Assembly: GCF_037975245.1 (NCBI RefSeq)
Contig: NC_092571.1
Location: forward strand, 5,912,001 to 5,976,000
DNA: 64,000 nucleotides
Direction of reading: 5' to 3'
Origin: Apostichopus japonicus
Taxonomy: Eukaryota; Echinodermata; Holothuroidea; Aspidochirotida; Stichopodidae
Position numbers and translations under genes: made by a program. Below the pieces are notes generated by a model that had not been told where the DNA came from, made no database searches, and worked only from the letters and a program-made list of their open reading frames with translations. This document shows, in pieces, positions 24,001 through 39,900 of the stretch (the stretch's first letter is position 1; each line of letters opens with the position of its first letter).

Positions 24001-27000
24001 GATTGATCGGTACCGAACATTCGATTGATCGGTAACGCACATTCGATTGATCGGTACCGAACATTCGATTGATCGGTAACGCACATTCGATTGATCGGTA
24101 CCGATCATTCGATTGATCGGTAACGCACATTCGATTGATCGGTACCGAACATTCGATTGATCGGTACCGCACATTCGATTGATCGGTATCTAACATTCGA
24201 TTGATCGGTACCGCACATTCGATTGATCGGTACCGCACATTCGATTGATCGGTACCGCACATATGATTGATCGGTACCGCACATTCGATTGATCGGTACA
24301 ACACATTCGATTGATCGGTACCGCACATTCGATTGATCGGTACCGAACATTCGATTGATCGGTACCGCACATTCGATTGATCGGTACCGAACATTCGATT
24401 GATCGGTAACGCACATTCGATTGATCGGTACCGAACATTCGATTGATCGGTAACGCACATTCGATTGATCGGTACCGAACATTCGATTGATCGGTACCGA
24501 ACATTCGATTGATCGGTAACGCACATTCGATTGATCGGTACCGATCATTCGATTCATCGGTACCGCACATTCGATAGATCGGTACCGCACATTCGATTGA
24601 TCGGTATCGCACATTCGATTCATCGGTGTGGTACCGAACATTCGATTGTTCGGTATCGCACATTCGATTGATCGGTACCGCACATTCGATTGATCGGTAC
24701 CGCACATTCGATTCATCGGTACCGAACAATCGATTGATCGGAACCGCACATTCGATTGATCGGTACCGCACATATGATTGTTCGGTACCGCACATTCGAT
24801 TGATCGGTACCGCACATTCGATTGATCGGTACCGCACATTCGATTGATCGGTAACGAACATTCGATTGATCGGTACCGCACATTCGATTGATCGGTATCG
24901 AACATTCGATTGATCAATACCGCACATTCGATTGATCGGTACCGCACATTCGATTCATCGGTACCGAACAATCGATTGATCGGTACCGCACATTGGATTT
25001 ATCGGTACCGCACATTCGATTGTTCGGTACCGCACATTCGATTAATCGGTACCGCACATTCGATTGATCGGTACCGAACATTCGATTGATCAATACCGCA
25101 CATTCGATTGATCGGTACCGCACATTCGATTGATCGGTACCGCACATTCGATTGTTCGGTACCGCACATTCGATTGTTCGGTACCGCACATTCGATTGAT
25201 CGGTATCGAACATTCGATTGATCGGTACCGCACATTCGATTGATCGGTATCGCACATTCGATTGATCGGTACCGCACATATGATTGATCGGTACCGCACA
25301 TTCGATTGATCGGTACAACACATTCGATTGATCGGTACCGCACATTCGATTGATCGGTACCGAACATTCGATTGATCGGTACCGCACATTCGATTGATCG
25401 GTACCGATCATTCGATTGATCGGTACCGCACATTCGATTCATCGGTACGGTACCGAACATTCGATTGTTCGGTACCGCACATTCGATTGATCGGTACCGC
25501 ACATTCGATTGATCGGTACCGCACATTCGAATGATCGGTACCGCACATTCGATTCATCGGTACCGCACATTCGATTGATCGGTACCGCACATTCGATTGT
25601 TCGGTACCGCACATTCGATTGTTCGGTACCGCACATTCGATTGATCGGTATCGAACATTCGATTGATCGGTACCGCACATTCGATTGATCGGTACCGCAC
25701 ATTCGATATATCGGTACCGAACATTCGATTGATCGGTACCGCACATTCGATTGATCGGTAACGAACATTCGATTGATCGGTACCGCACATTCGATTGATC
25801 GGTATCGAACATTTGATTGATCAATACCGCACATTCGATTGATCGGTACCGCACATTCGATTCATCGGTACCGAACAATCGATTGATCGGTACCGCACAT
25901 TCGATTGATCAATACCGCACATTCGATTGATCGGTAACGCACATTCGATTCATCGGTACCGAACAATCGATTGATCGGTACCGCACATTCGATTGATCGG
26001 TACCGCACATTCGATTGTTCGGTACCGCACATTCGATTAATCGGTACCGCACATTCGATTGATCGGTACCGCACATTCGATTGATCGGTACCGCACATTC
26101 GATTGTTCGGTACCGCACATTCGATTGTTCGGTACCGTACATTCGATTGATCGGTATCGAAAATTCGATTGATCGGTACCGCACATATGATTGATCGGTA
26201 CCGCACATTCGATTGATCGGTACCGCACATTCGATTGATCGGTACCGCACATTCGATTGATCGGTATCGAACATTCGATTGATCGGTACCGCACATTCGA
26301 TTGATCGGTACCGCACATTCGATATATCGGTACCGAACATTCGATTGATCGGTACCGCACATTAGATTGATCGGTATCGCACATTCGATTGATCGGTACC
26401 GCACATATGATTGATCGGTACCGAACATTCGATTGATCGGTATCGAACATTCGATTGATCGGTACCGCACATTCGATTGATCGGTACCGCACATATGATT
26501 GATCGGTACCGATCATTCGATTGATCGGTAAGGTACATTCGATTGATCGGTACCGCACATTCGATTGATCGGTACCGCACATTCGATTGATCGGTACCGC
26601 ACATTCGATTGATCGGTACGGTACCGCACATTCGATTGTTCGGTATCGCACATTAGTTGATCGGTACCGCACATTCGATTGATCTCTACCGCACATTCGA
26701 TTGATCGGTACCGCACATTCGATTGATCGGTACCGCACATTCGATTGATCGGTACCGCACATTCGATTGTTCGGTACCGCACATTCGATTGTTCGGTACC
26801 GTACATTCGATTGATCGGTATCGAACATTCGATTGATCGGTACCGAACATTCGATTGATCGGTAACGCACATTCGATTGATCGGGACCGAACATTCGATT
26901 GATCGGTACCGCACATTCGATTGATGTGTACCGCATATATGATTAATCGGTACCGCACATTCGATTGATCGGTACCGAACATTCGATTGATCAATACCGC

Positions 27001-27007
27001 ACATTCG
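21017..27007. repeat. Copy 3 of the ~6-kb higher-order repeat (5,991 bp)
   Basis: Tandem partner of copy 2 with the same monomer order apart from three block indels. Long runs agree monomer by monomer with only scattered substitutions: 15,454-16,506 against 21,511-22,563, and 18,923-20,945 against 24,914-26,936. This points to a recent duplication of a unit of about 270 monomers. Confidence 0.9.
21925..23826. repeat. 951-bp tandem duplication inside copy 3
   Basis: Bases 21,925-22,875 recur directly at 22,876-23,826. The length is 42 x 22 + 27, containing one GGTACGGTACC monomer (about 22,218 and 23,169). Both copies carry the distinctive CGCACAATCGATTCATCGG string (22,315 and 23,266) and GGTATCGACCATTCGTTTG at their right ends. 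Copy 2 has a single version. Confidence 0.9.
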
Positions 27008-30000
27008 ATTGATCGGAACCGCACATTCGATTGATCGGTACCGAACATTCGATTGATCGGTACCGAACATTCGATTGATCAATACCGCACATTCGATTGA
27101 TCTGTACCGCACATTCGATTCATCGGTACGGTACCGAACATTCGATTGTTCGGTACCGCACATTCGATTGATCGGTACCGCACATTCGATTCATCGGTAC
27201 CGCACATTCGATTGATCGGTACCGCACATTCGATTGTTCGGTACCGCACATTCGATTGATCGGTACCGCACATTCGATTGTTCGGTACCGCACATTCGAT
27301 TGTTCGGTACCGCACATTCGATTGATCGGTATCGAACATTCGATTGATCGGTACCGCACATTCGATTGATCGGTTCCGCACATTCGATATATCGGTACCG
27401 AACATTCGATTGATCGGTACCGCACATTCGATTGATCGGTAACGAACATTCGATTGATCGGTACCGCACATTCGATTGATCGGTACCGAACAATCGATTC
27501 ATCGGTACCGCACATTCGATTGATCGGTACCGCACATTCGATTGATCGGTACCGCACATTCGATTGTTCGGTACCGCACATTCGATTGATCAATACCGCA
27601 CATTCGATAGATCGGTACCGCACATTCGATTCATCGGTACCGAACAATCGATTGATCGGTACCGCACATTCGATAGATCGTTACCGCACATTCGATTGAT
27701 CGGTACCGCACATTCAATTGTTCGGTACCGCACATTCGATTGTTCGGTACCGCACATTCGATTGCTCGGTATCGAACATTCGATTGATCGGTACCGCACA
27801 TTGGATTGATCGGTATCGCACATTCGATTAATCGGTATCGCACATATGATTGATCGGTACCGAACATTCGATTGATCGGTACCGCACATTCGATTGATCG
27901 GTACCGCACATTCGATTGATCGGTACCGAACATCCGATTGATCGGTAACGCACATTCGATTGATCGGTACCGCACATTCGATTGATCGGTACCGAACATT
28001 CGATTGATCGGTAACGCACATTCGATTGATCGGTACCGCACATTCGATTGATCGGTACCGCACATTCGATTGATCACTACCGCACATTCGATTGATCGGT
28101 TCCGAACATTCGATTGATCGGTACCGAGCAATCGATTGATCGGTACCGAACATTCGATTGATCGGTACTGAACATTCGATTGATCGGTACCGAACATTCG
28201 ATTGATCAATACCGAACATTCGATTGATCGGTAACGAACATTCGATTGATCGGTACTGCACATTCGATTGATCGGTAACGAACATTCGATTGATCGGTAC
28301 CGCACATTCGGTTGATCGGTACCGAACATTCGATTGATCAATACCGCACATTCGATTGATCGGTACCGCACATTCGATTGATCGGTACCGCACATTCGAT
28401 TGATCGGTACCGCACATTCGATTGATCGGTACCGCACATTCGGTTGATCGGTACCGCACATTCGATTGTTCGGTACCGCACATTCGATTGTTCGGTACCG
28501 CACATTCGATTGTTCGGTATCGATCATTCGATAGATAGGTACCGCACATTCGATTGATCGGTACCGCACATTCGATATATCGGTACCGAACGATTGATCG
28601 GTTCCGCACATTCGATTGATCGGTATCGCACATTCGATTAATCGGTACCGCACATATGATTGATTGGTACCGCACATTCGATTGATCGGTACCGCACATT
28701 CGATTGATCGGTACCGCACATTCGATTGATCGGTACCGCACATTCGATTGATCGGTACCGAACATTCGATTGATCGGTACCGCACATATGATTGATCGGT
28801 ACCGCACATTCGATTGATCGGTAACGCACATTCGATTGATCGGTACCGAACATTCGATTGATCGGTACCGAACATTCGATTGATCGGTAACGCACATTCG
28901 ATTGATCGGTACCGAACATTCGATTGATCGGTACCGCACATTCGATTGATGTGTACCTCATATATGATTTATCGGTACCGCACATTCGATTGATCGGTAC
29001 CGCACATTCGATTGTTCGGTACCGCACATTCGATTTTTCGGTACCGCACTTTCGATTGATCGGTATCGAACATTCGACTGATCGGTACCGCATATGCGAT
29101 TGATCGGTACCGCACATTCGACTGATCGGTACCGAACATTCGATTGATCGGTACCGCACATTGGATTGATCGGTATCGCACATTCGATTAATCGGTACCG
29201 CACATATGATTGATCGGTACCGCACATTCGATTGATCGGTACCGAACATTCGATTGATCGGTACCGCACATTCGATTGATCGGTACCGAATATTCGATTG
29301 ATCGGTAACGCACATTCGATTGATCGGTACCGCACATTCGATTCATCGGTACCGAACATTCGATTGATCGGTAACGCACATTCGATTGATCGGTACCGAA
29401 CATTCGATTGATCGGTACCGAACATTCGATTGATCGGTAACGAACATTCGATTGATCGGTACCGATCATTCGATTGATCGGTACCGAACATTCGATTGAT
29501 CGGTACCGAACATTCGATTGATCGGTACCGATCATTCGATTGATCGGTACCGAACATTCGATTGATCAATACCGCACATTCGATTGATCGGTACCGAACA
29601 TTCGATTGATCGGTACCGAACATTCGATTGATCAATACCGCACATTCGATTGATCGGTACCGCATATTCGATTCATCGGTATCGAACATTCGATTGATCG
29701 GTACCGCACATTCGATTGATCGGTACCGCACATTCGATTGATCGGTACCGAACATTCGATTGATCGGTACCGCACATTCGATTGATCGGTAACGAACATT
29801 CGATTGATCGGTACCGCACATTCGATTGATCGGTATCGAACATTCGATTGATCAATACCGCACATTCGATTGATCGGTACCGCACATTCGATTCATCGGT
29901 ACCGAACAATCGATTGATCGGTACCGCACATTCGATTGATCGGTACCGCACATTCGATTGTTCGGTACCGCACATTCGATTAATCGGTACCGCACATTCG

Positions 30001-33000
30001 ATTGATCGGTACCGCACATTCGATTGATCGGTACCGCACATTCGATTGATCGGTACCGCACATTCGATTGATCGGTACCGCACATTCGATTGATCGGTAC
30101 CGAACATTCGATTGATCGGTACCGCACATTCGATTGATCGGTACCGAACATTCGATTGATCGGTACCGAACATTCGATTGATCGGTACCGAACATTCGAT
30201 TGATCAATACCGCACATTCGATTGATCGGTACCGCACATTCGATTGATCGGTACGGTACCGCACATTCGATTGTTCGGTATCGCACATTAGTTGATCGGT
30301 ACCGCACATTCGATTGATCTGTACCGCACATTCGATTGATCGGTACCGCACATTCGATTGATCGGTACCGCACATTCGATTGATCGGTACCGCACATTCG
30401 ATTGTTCGGTACCGCACATTCGATTGTTCGGTACCGTACATTCGATTGATCGGTATCGAACATTCGATTGATCGGTACCGCACATTCGATTGATCAGTAC
30501 CGCACATTCGATTGATCGGTACCGCACATTCGATTAATCGGTACCGCACATTCGATTGATCGGTATCGCACATTCGATTAATCGGTACCGCACATATGAT
30601 TGATCGGTACCGCACATTCGATTGATCGGTACCGCACATTCGATTGGTCGGTACCGTACATTCGATTGATCGGTACCGAACATTCGATTGATCGGTAATG
30701 CACATTCGATTGATCGGTACCGCACATTCGATTGATCGGTACCGAACATTCGATTGATCGGTAACGCACATTCGATTGATCGGGACCGAACATTCGATTG
30801 ATCGGTACCGCACATTCGATTGATGTGTACCGCATATATGATTAATCGGTACCGCACATTCGATTGATCGGTACCGAACATTCGATTGATCAATACCGCA
30901 CATTCGATTGATCGGAACCGAACATTCGATTGATCGGTACCGAACATTCGATTGATCGGTACCGAACATTCGATTGATCAATACCGCACATTCGATTGAT
31001 CGGTACCGCACATTCGATTCATCGGTACGGTACCGAACATTCGATTGTTCGGTACCGCACATTCGATTGATCGGTACCGCACATTCGATTCATCGGTACC
31101 GCACATTCGATTGATCGGTACCGCACATTCGATTGTTCGGTACCGCACATTCGATTGATCGGTACCGCACATTCGATTGTTCGGTACCGCACATTCGATT
31201 GTTCGGTACCGCACATTCGATTGATCGGTATCGAACATTCGATTGATCGGTACCGCACATTCGATTGATCGGTTCCGCACATTCGATATATCGGTACCGA
31301 ACATTCGATTGATCGGTACCGCACATTCGATTGATCGGTAACGAACATTCGATTGATCGGTACCGCACATTCGATTGATCGGTACCGAACATTCGATTGA
31401 TCAATACCGCACATTCGATTGATCGGTACCGCACATTCGATTCATCGGTACCGAACAATCGATTCATCGGTACCGCACATTCGATTGATCGGTACCGCAC
31501 ATTCGATTGATCGGTACCGCACATTCGATTGTTCGGTACCGCACATTCGATTGATCAATACCGCACATTCGATTGATCGGTACCGCACATTCGATTCATC
31601 GGTACCGAACAATCGATTGATCGGTACCGCACATTCGATTGATCGTTACCGCACATTCGATTGATCGGTACCGCACATTCGATTGTTCGGTACCGCACAT
31701 TCGATTGTTCGGTACCGCACATTCGATTGATCGGTATCGAACATTCGATTGATCGGTACCGCACATTGGATTGATCGGTATCGCACATTCGATTAATCGG
31801 TATCGCACATATGATTGATCGGTACCGAACATTCGATTGATCGGTACCGCACATTCGATTGATCGGTACCGCACATTCGATTGATCGGTACCGAACATTC
31901 GATTCATCGGTAACGCACATTCGATTGATCGGTACCGCACATTCGATTGATCGGTACCGAACATTCGATTGATCGGTAACGCACATTCGATTGATCGGTA
32001 CCGCACATTCGATTGATCGGTACCGCACATTCGATTGATCACTACCGCACATTCGATTGATCGGTTCCGAACATTCGATTGATTGGTACCGAGCAATCGA
32101 TTGATCGGTACCGAACATTCGATTGATCGGTACTGAACATTCGATTGATCGGTACCGAACATTCGATTGATCAATACCGAACATTCGATTGATCGGTAAC
32201 GAACATTCGATTGATCGGTACCGCACATTCGATTGATCGGTAACGAACATTCGATTGATCGGTACCGCACATTCGATTGATCGGTACCGAACATTCGATT
32301 GATCAATAACGCACATTCGATTGATCGGTACCGCACATTCGATTGATCGGTACCGAACATTCGATTGATCGGTACCGCACATTCGATAGATCGGTTCCGC
32401 ACATTCGATTGATCGGTACCGCACATTCGATTGATCGGTACCGCACATTCGATTGATCGGAACCGCACATTCGATTGTTCGGTACCGCACATTCGATTGT
32501 TCGGTACCGCACATTGGATTGATCGGTATCGAACATTCGATTGATCGGTACCGCACATTCGATTGATCGTTACCGCACATTCGATTAATCGGTACCGCAC
32601 ATTCGATTGATCGGTACCGAACATTCGATTGATCAATACCGCACATTCGATTGATCGGTACCGAACATTCGATTGATCGGTACCGAACATTCGATTGATC
32701 GGTACCGCACATTCGATTGATCGGTACCGCACATTCGATTGATCGGTACCGCACATTCGATTGATCGGTACCGCACATTCGGTTGATCGGTACCGCACAT
32801 TCGATTGTTCGGTACCGCACATTCGATTGTTCGGTACCGCACATTCGATTGTTCGGTATCGATCATTCGATAGATCGGTACCGAACATTCGATTGATCGG
32901 TACCGCACATTCGATATATCGGTACCGAACGATTGATCGGTACCGCACATTCGATTGATCGGTATCGCACATTCGATTAATCGGTACCGCACATATGATT

Positions 33001-34580
33001 GATTGGTACCGCACATTCGATTGATCGGTACCGCACATTCGATTGATCGGTACCGAACATTCGATTGATCGGTACCGCACATTCGATTGATCGGTACCGA
33101 ACATTCGATTGATCGGTACCGCACATATGATTGATCGGTACCGCACATTCGATTGATCGGTAACGCACATTCGATTGATCGGTACCGAACATTCGATTGA
33201 TCGGTACCGAACATTCGATTGATCGGTACCGCACATTCGATTCATCGGTACCGAACATTCGATTGATCGGTACCGCACATTCGATTGATGTGTACCTCAT
33301 ATATGATTTATCGGTACCGCACATTCGATTGATCGGTACCGCACATTCGATTGTTCGGTACCGCACATTCGATTTTTCGGTACCGCACTTTCGATTGATC
33401 GGTATCGAACATTCGACTGATCGGTACCGCATATGCGATTGATCGGTACCTCACATTCGATTGATCGGTACCGAACATGCGATTGGTCGGTACCGCACAT
33501 TGGATTGATCGGTATCGCACATTCGATTAATCGGTACCGCACATATGATTGATCGGTACCGCACATTCGATTGATCGGTACCGAACATTCGATTGATCGG
33601 TACCGCACATTCGATTGATCGGTACCGAATATTCGATTGATCGGTAACGCACATTCAATTGATCGGTACCGCACATTCGATTCATCGGTACCGAACATTC
33701 GATTGATCGGTAACGCACATTCGATTGATCGGTACCGCACATTCGATTGATCGGTACCGAACATTCGATTGATCGGTAACGCACATTCGATTGATCGGTA
33801 CCGCACATTCGATTGATCGGTACCGCACATTCGATTGATGTGTACCTCATATATGATTTATCGGTACCGCACATTCGATTGATCGGTACCGCACATTCGA
33901 TTGTTCGGTACCGCACATTCGATTTTTCGGTACCGCACATTCGATTGATCGGTATCGAACATTCGACTGATCGGTACCGCATATGCGATTGATCGGTACC
34001 GCACATTCGATTGATCGGTACCGAACATTCGATTGATCGGTACCGCACATTCGATTGATCGGTATCGCACATTCGATTGATCGGTACCGCACATATGATT
34101 GATCGGTACCGCACATTCGATTGATCGGTACCGAACATTCGATTGATCGGTACCGCACATTCGATTGATCGGTACCGAACATTCGATTGATCGGTAACGC
34201 ACATTCAATTGATCGGTACCGCACATTCGATTCATCGGTACCGAACATTCGATTGATCGGTAACGCACATTCGATTGATCGGTACCGAACATTCGATTCA
34301 TCGGTACCGAACATTCGATTGATTGATAACGAACATTCGATTGATCGGTACCGATCATTCGATTGATCGGTACCGAACATTCGATTGATCGGTACCGAAC
34401 ATTCGATTGATCGGTACCGATCATTCGATTGATCGGTACCGAACATTCGATTGATCAATACCGCACATTCCATTGATCGGTACCGAACATTCGATTGATC
34501 GGTACCGAACATTCGATTGATCAATACCGCACATTCGATTGATCGGTACCGCATATTCGATTGATCGGTACCGAACATTC
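26830..34580. repeat. 3.9-4.9-kb higher-order repeat pair
   Basis: About 26,830-29,820 is repeated from about 30,729 to 34,580. The offset starts at 3,899 (26,936 and 30,835), becomes 3,965 (27,454 and 31,419), then 4,339 (28,638 and 32,977), then 4,889 (28,958 and 33,847). All steps are multiples of 22 (66, 374 and 550), meaning gains of 3, 17 and 25 whole monomers. Private marks include GATCACTACC, GGTTCCG, CCGAGCAATCG and GTGTACCTC. Confidence 0.82.
33280..34285. repeat. 550-bp local duplication (25 monomers)
   Basis: About 33,280-33,735 recurs at about 33,830-34,285, offset 550 = 25 x 22. Both begin with the rare GTGTACCTCATATATG monomer and include TTTTTCGG, CATTCGACTG, CGCATATGCG and CATTCAATTG variants in the same order. 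Confidence 0.85.
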
Positions 34581-35099
34581 GATTGATCGGTACCGAACAT
34601 TCGATTGATCAATACCGCACATTCGATTGATCGGTAACGAACATTCGATTGATCGGTACCGCACATTCGATTGATCGGTAACGAACATTCGATTGATCGG
34701 TACCGCACATTCGATTGATCGGTACCGAACATTCGATTGATCAATACCGCACATTCGATTGATTGGTACCGCACATTCGATTCATCGGTACCGCACATTC
34801 GATTGATCGGTACCGCACATTCGATTCATCGGTACCGCATATTCGTTTTTTCGGTACCGCACATTCGATTGATCGGTATCGAACATTCGATTGTTCGGTA
34901 CCGCCCATTCGATTGATCGTTACCGCACATTCAATTCATCGGTACCGCACATTCGATTGATCGGTACCGCACATTCGATTGATCGGTATCGAACATTCGA
35001 TTGTTCGGTACCGCACATTGGATTGATCGTTACCGCACATTCGATTCATCGGTACCGCACATTCGATTGATCGGTACCGCACATTCGATTGTTCGGTAC

Positions 35100-36930
35100 C
35101 GCACATTCGATTGATCGGTATCGAACATTCGATTGATCGGTACCGCACATTCGATTGATCGGTACCGCACATTCGATATATCGGTACCGAACATTCGATT
35201 GATCGGTACCGCACATTCGATTGATCGGTACCGCACATTCGGTTGATCGGTACCGCACATTCGATTGTTCGGTACCGCACATTCGATTGTTCGGTACCGC
35301 ACATTCGATTGATCGGTATCGAACATTCGATAGATCGGTACCGCACATTCGATTGATCGGTACCGCACATTCGATATATCGGTACCGAACGATTGATCGG
35401 TACCGCACATTCGATTGATCGGTATCGCACATTCGATTAATCGGTACCGCACATATGATTGATCGGTACCGCACATTCGATTGATCGGCACCGCACACTC
35501 GATTGATCGGTACCGAACATTCGATTGATCGGTACCGCACATTCGATTGATGTGTACCGCATATATGATTTATCGGTACCGCACATTCGATTGATTGGTA
35601 CGGTACCGAACATTCGATTGATCGGTACCGCACATTCGATTGATCGGTACGGTACCGAACATTCGATTGTTCGGTACTGCACATTCGATTGATCGGTACC
35701 GCACATTCGACTGATCGGTACCGAACATTCGATTGATCGGTACCGCACATTCGATTGATCGTTACCGCACATTCGATTGATCGGTAACGCACATTCGATT
35801 GATCGGTACCGAACATTCGATTGATCAATACCGCACATTCGATTGATCGGTACCGCACATTTGATTGTTCGGTACCGCACATTCGATTGTTCGGTAACGC
35901 ACATTCGATTGATCGGTATCGAACATTCGATTGATCGGTACCGCACATTCGATTGATCGGTACCGCACATTCGATTAATCGGTACCGCACATTCGATTGA
36001 TCGGTACCGAACATTCGATTGATCAATACCGCACATTCGATTGATCGGTACCGCACATTCGATTGATCGGTAGCGAACATTCGATTGATCGGTACCGCAC
36101 ATTCGATTGATCGGTACCGCACATTCGATTGATCGGTACGGTACCGAACATTCGATTGTTCGGTATCGCACATTAGTTGATCGATACCGCACATTCGATT
36201 GATCGGTACCGCACATTCGATTCATCGGTACCGCACATTCGATTGATCGGTACCGAACATTCGATTGATCGGTACCGAACATTCGATTGATCGGTACCGA
36301 ACATTCGATTGATCGGTACCGATCATTCGATTGATCGGTACCGAACATTCGATTGATCAATACAGCACATTCGATTGATCGGTACCGAACATTCGATTGA
36401 TCGGTACCGAACATTCGATTGATCAATACCGCACATTCGATTGATCGGTACCGCACATTCGATTGATCGGTACCGAACATTCGATTGATCGGTACCGAAC
36501 ATTCGATTGATCAATACCGCACATTCGATTGATCGGTAACGAAAATTCGATTGATCGGTACCGCACATTCGATTGATCGGTACCGCACATTTGGTTGATC
36601 GGTACCGCACATTCGATTGTTCGGTACCGCACATTCGATTGTTCGGTACCGCACATTCGATTGATCGGTATCGAACATTCGATAGATCGGTACCGCACAT
36701 TCGATTGATCGGTACCGCACATTCGATATATCGGTACCGAACGATTGATCGGTACCGCACATTCGATTGATCGGTATCGCACATTCGATTAATCGGTACC
36801 GCACATATGATTGATCGGTACCGCACATTCGATTGATCGGCACCGCACACTCGATTGATCGGTACCGAACATTCGATTGATCGGTACCGCACATTCGATT
36901 GATGTGTACCGCATATATGATTTATCGGTA
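35100..36930. repeat. 1,352-bp higher-order repeat pair
   Basis: About 35,210-35,580 matches about 36,562-36,932 at offset 1,352. It carries the CGATAGATC, CGATATATC and 18-bp CCGAACGATTG monomers, the GGCACCGCACACTCG monomer and the GTGTACC landmark in the same order. The same string occurs again near 39.5-39.8 kb, and a related part near 44.95-45.1 kb. Confidence 0.78.
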
Positions 36931-36949
36931 CCGCACATTCGATTGATTG

Positions 36950-39900
36950 GTACGGTACCGAACATTCGATTGATCGGTACCGCACATTCGATTGATCGGT
37001 ACCGCACATTCGACTGATCGGTACCGAACATTCGATTGATCGGTACCGCACATTCGATTGATCGGTACCGCACATTCGATTGATCGGTAACGCACATTCG
37101 ATTGATCGGTACCGAACATTCGATTGATCAATACCGCACATTCGATTGATCGGTACCGCACATTTGATTGTTCGGTACCGCACATTCGATTGTTCGGTAA
37201 CGCACATTCGATTGATCGGTATCGAACATTCGATTGATCGGTACCGCACATTCGATTGATCGGTACCGCACATTCGATTAATCGGTACCGCACATTCGAT
37301 TGATCGGTACCGAACATTCGATTGATCAATACCGCACATTCGATTGATCGGTACCGCATATTCGATTGATCGGTAGCGAACATTCGATTGATCGGTACCG
37401 CACATTCGATTGATCGGTACCGCACATTCGATTGATCGGTACGGTACCGAACATTCGATTGTTCGGTATCGCACATTAGTTGATCGATACCGCACATTCG
37501 ATTGATCGGTACCGCACATTCGATTCATCGGTACCGCACATTCGATTGATCGGTACCGCACATTCGATTGTTCGGTACCGCACATTCGATTGTTCGGTAC
37601 CGCACATTCGATTGATCGGTATCGAACATTCGATTGATCGGTACCGCACATGCGATTGATCGGTACCACACATTCGATTGATCGGTACCGAACATTCGAT
37701 TGATCGGTACCGCACATTGGATTGATCGGTATCGCACATTCGATTGATCGGTACCGCACATATGATTGATCGGTACCGAACATTCGATTGATCGGTACAA
37801 CACATTTGATTGATCGGTACCGCACATTCGATTGATCGGTACCGAACATTCGATTGATCGGTAACGCACATTCGATTGATCGGTACCGCACATTCGATTG
37901 ATCGGTACCGAACATTCGATTGATCGGTACCGATCATTCGATTGATCGGTACCGAACATTCGATTGATCAATACAGCACATTCGATTGATCGGTACCGAA
38001 CATTCGATTGATCGGTACCGAACATTCGATTGATCAATACCGCACATTCGATTGATCGGTACCGCACATTCGATTGATCGGTACCGAACATTCGATTGAT
38101 CGGTACCGAACATTCGATTGATCAATACCGCACATTCGATTGATCGGTAACGAACATTCGATTGATCGGTACCGCACATTCGATTGATCGGTACCGAACA
38201 TTCGATTGATCGGTACCGAACATTCGATTGATCAATACCGCACATTCGATTGATCGGTAACGAACATTCGATTGATCGGTACCGCACATTCGATTGATCG
38301 GTACCGAACATTCGATTGATCGGTACCGCACATTCGATTGATCGGTACCGCACATTCGATTGATCGGTACCGCACATTCGATTCATCGGTACCGCATATT
38401 CGATTGTTCGGTACCGCACATTCGAATGATCGGTATCGAACATTCGATTGTTCGGTACCGCACATTCGATTGATCGTTACCGCACATTCGATTAATCGGT
38501 ACCGCACATTCGATTGATCTGTACCGAACATTCGATTGATCAATACCGCACATTCGATTGATCGGTACCGCACATTCGATTGATCGGTACCGAACATTCG
38601 ATTGATCGGTACCGCACATTCGATTGATCGGTACCGCACATTCGATTGTTCGGTACGGTACCGAACATTCGATTGTTCGGTATCGCACATTAGTTGATCG
38701 GTACCGCACATTCGATTGTTCGGTACGCACATTCGATTGTTCGGTACCGCACATTCGATTGATCGGTATCGAACATTCGATTGATCGGTACCGCACATTC
38801 GATTGATCGGTACCGCATATTCGATATATCGGTATCAAACATTCGATTGATCGGTAACGCACATTCGATTGATCGGTACCGCACATTCGATTAATCGGTA
38901 CCGCACATTCGATTGATCGGTACCGAACATTCGATTGATCAATACCGCACATTCGATTGATCGGTACCGCACATTCGATTGATCGGTACCGAACGTTCGA
39001 TTGATCGGTACCGCACATTCGATTGATCTGTACCGCACATTCGATTGATCGGTACGGTACCGAACATTCGATTGTTCGGTATCGCACATTAGTTGATCGG
39101 TACCGCACATTCGATTGATCGGTACCGCACATTCGATTGATCGGTACAACACATTTGATTGATCGGTACCGCACATTCGATTGATCGGTACCGAACATTC
39201 GATTGATCGGTAACGCACATTCGATTGATCGGTACCGCACATTCGATTGATCGGTACCGAACATTCGATTCATCGGTAACGCACATTCGATTGATCGGTA
39301 CCGAACATTCGATTCATCGGTACCGAACATTCGATTGATCGGTAACGCACATTCGATTGATCGGTACCGAACATTCGATTGATCGGTACCGAACATTCGA
39401 CTGATCGGTACCGCACATTCGATTGATCGGTACCGAACATTCGATTGATCAATACCGCACATTCGATTGATCGGTACCGCACATTCGATTGATCGGTACC
39501 GAACATTCGATTGATCGGTACCGCACATTCGATTGATCGGTACCGCACATTCGATATATCGGTACCGAACGATTGATCGGTACCGCACATTCGATTGATC
39601 GGTATCGCACATTCGATTAATCGGTACCGCACATATGATTGATCGGTACCGCACATTCGATTGATCGGCACCGCACACTCGATTGATCGGTACCGAACAT
39701 TCGATTGATCGGTACCGCACATTCGATTGATGTGTACCGCATATATGATTTATCGGTACCGCACATTCGATTGATTGGTACGGTACCGAACATTCGATTG
39801 ATCGGTACCGCACATTCGATTGATCGGTACGGTACCGAACATTCGATTGTTCGGTACTGCACATTCGATTGATCGGTACCGCACATTCGACTGATCGGTA

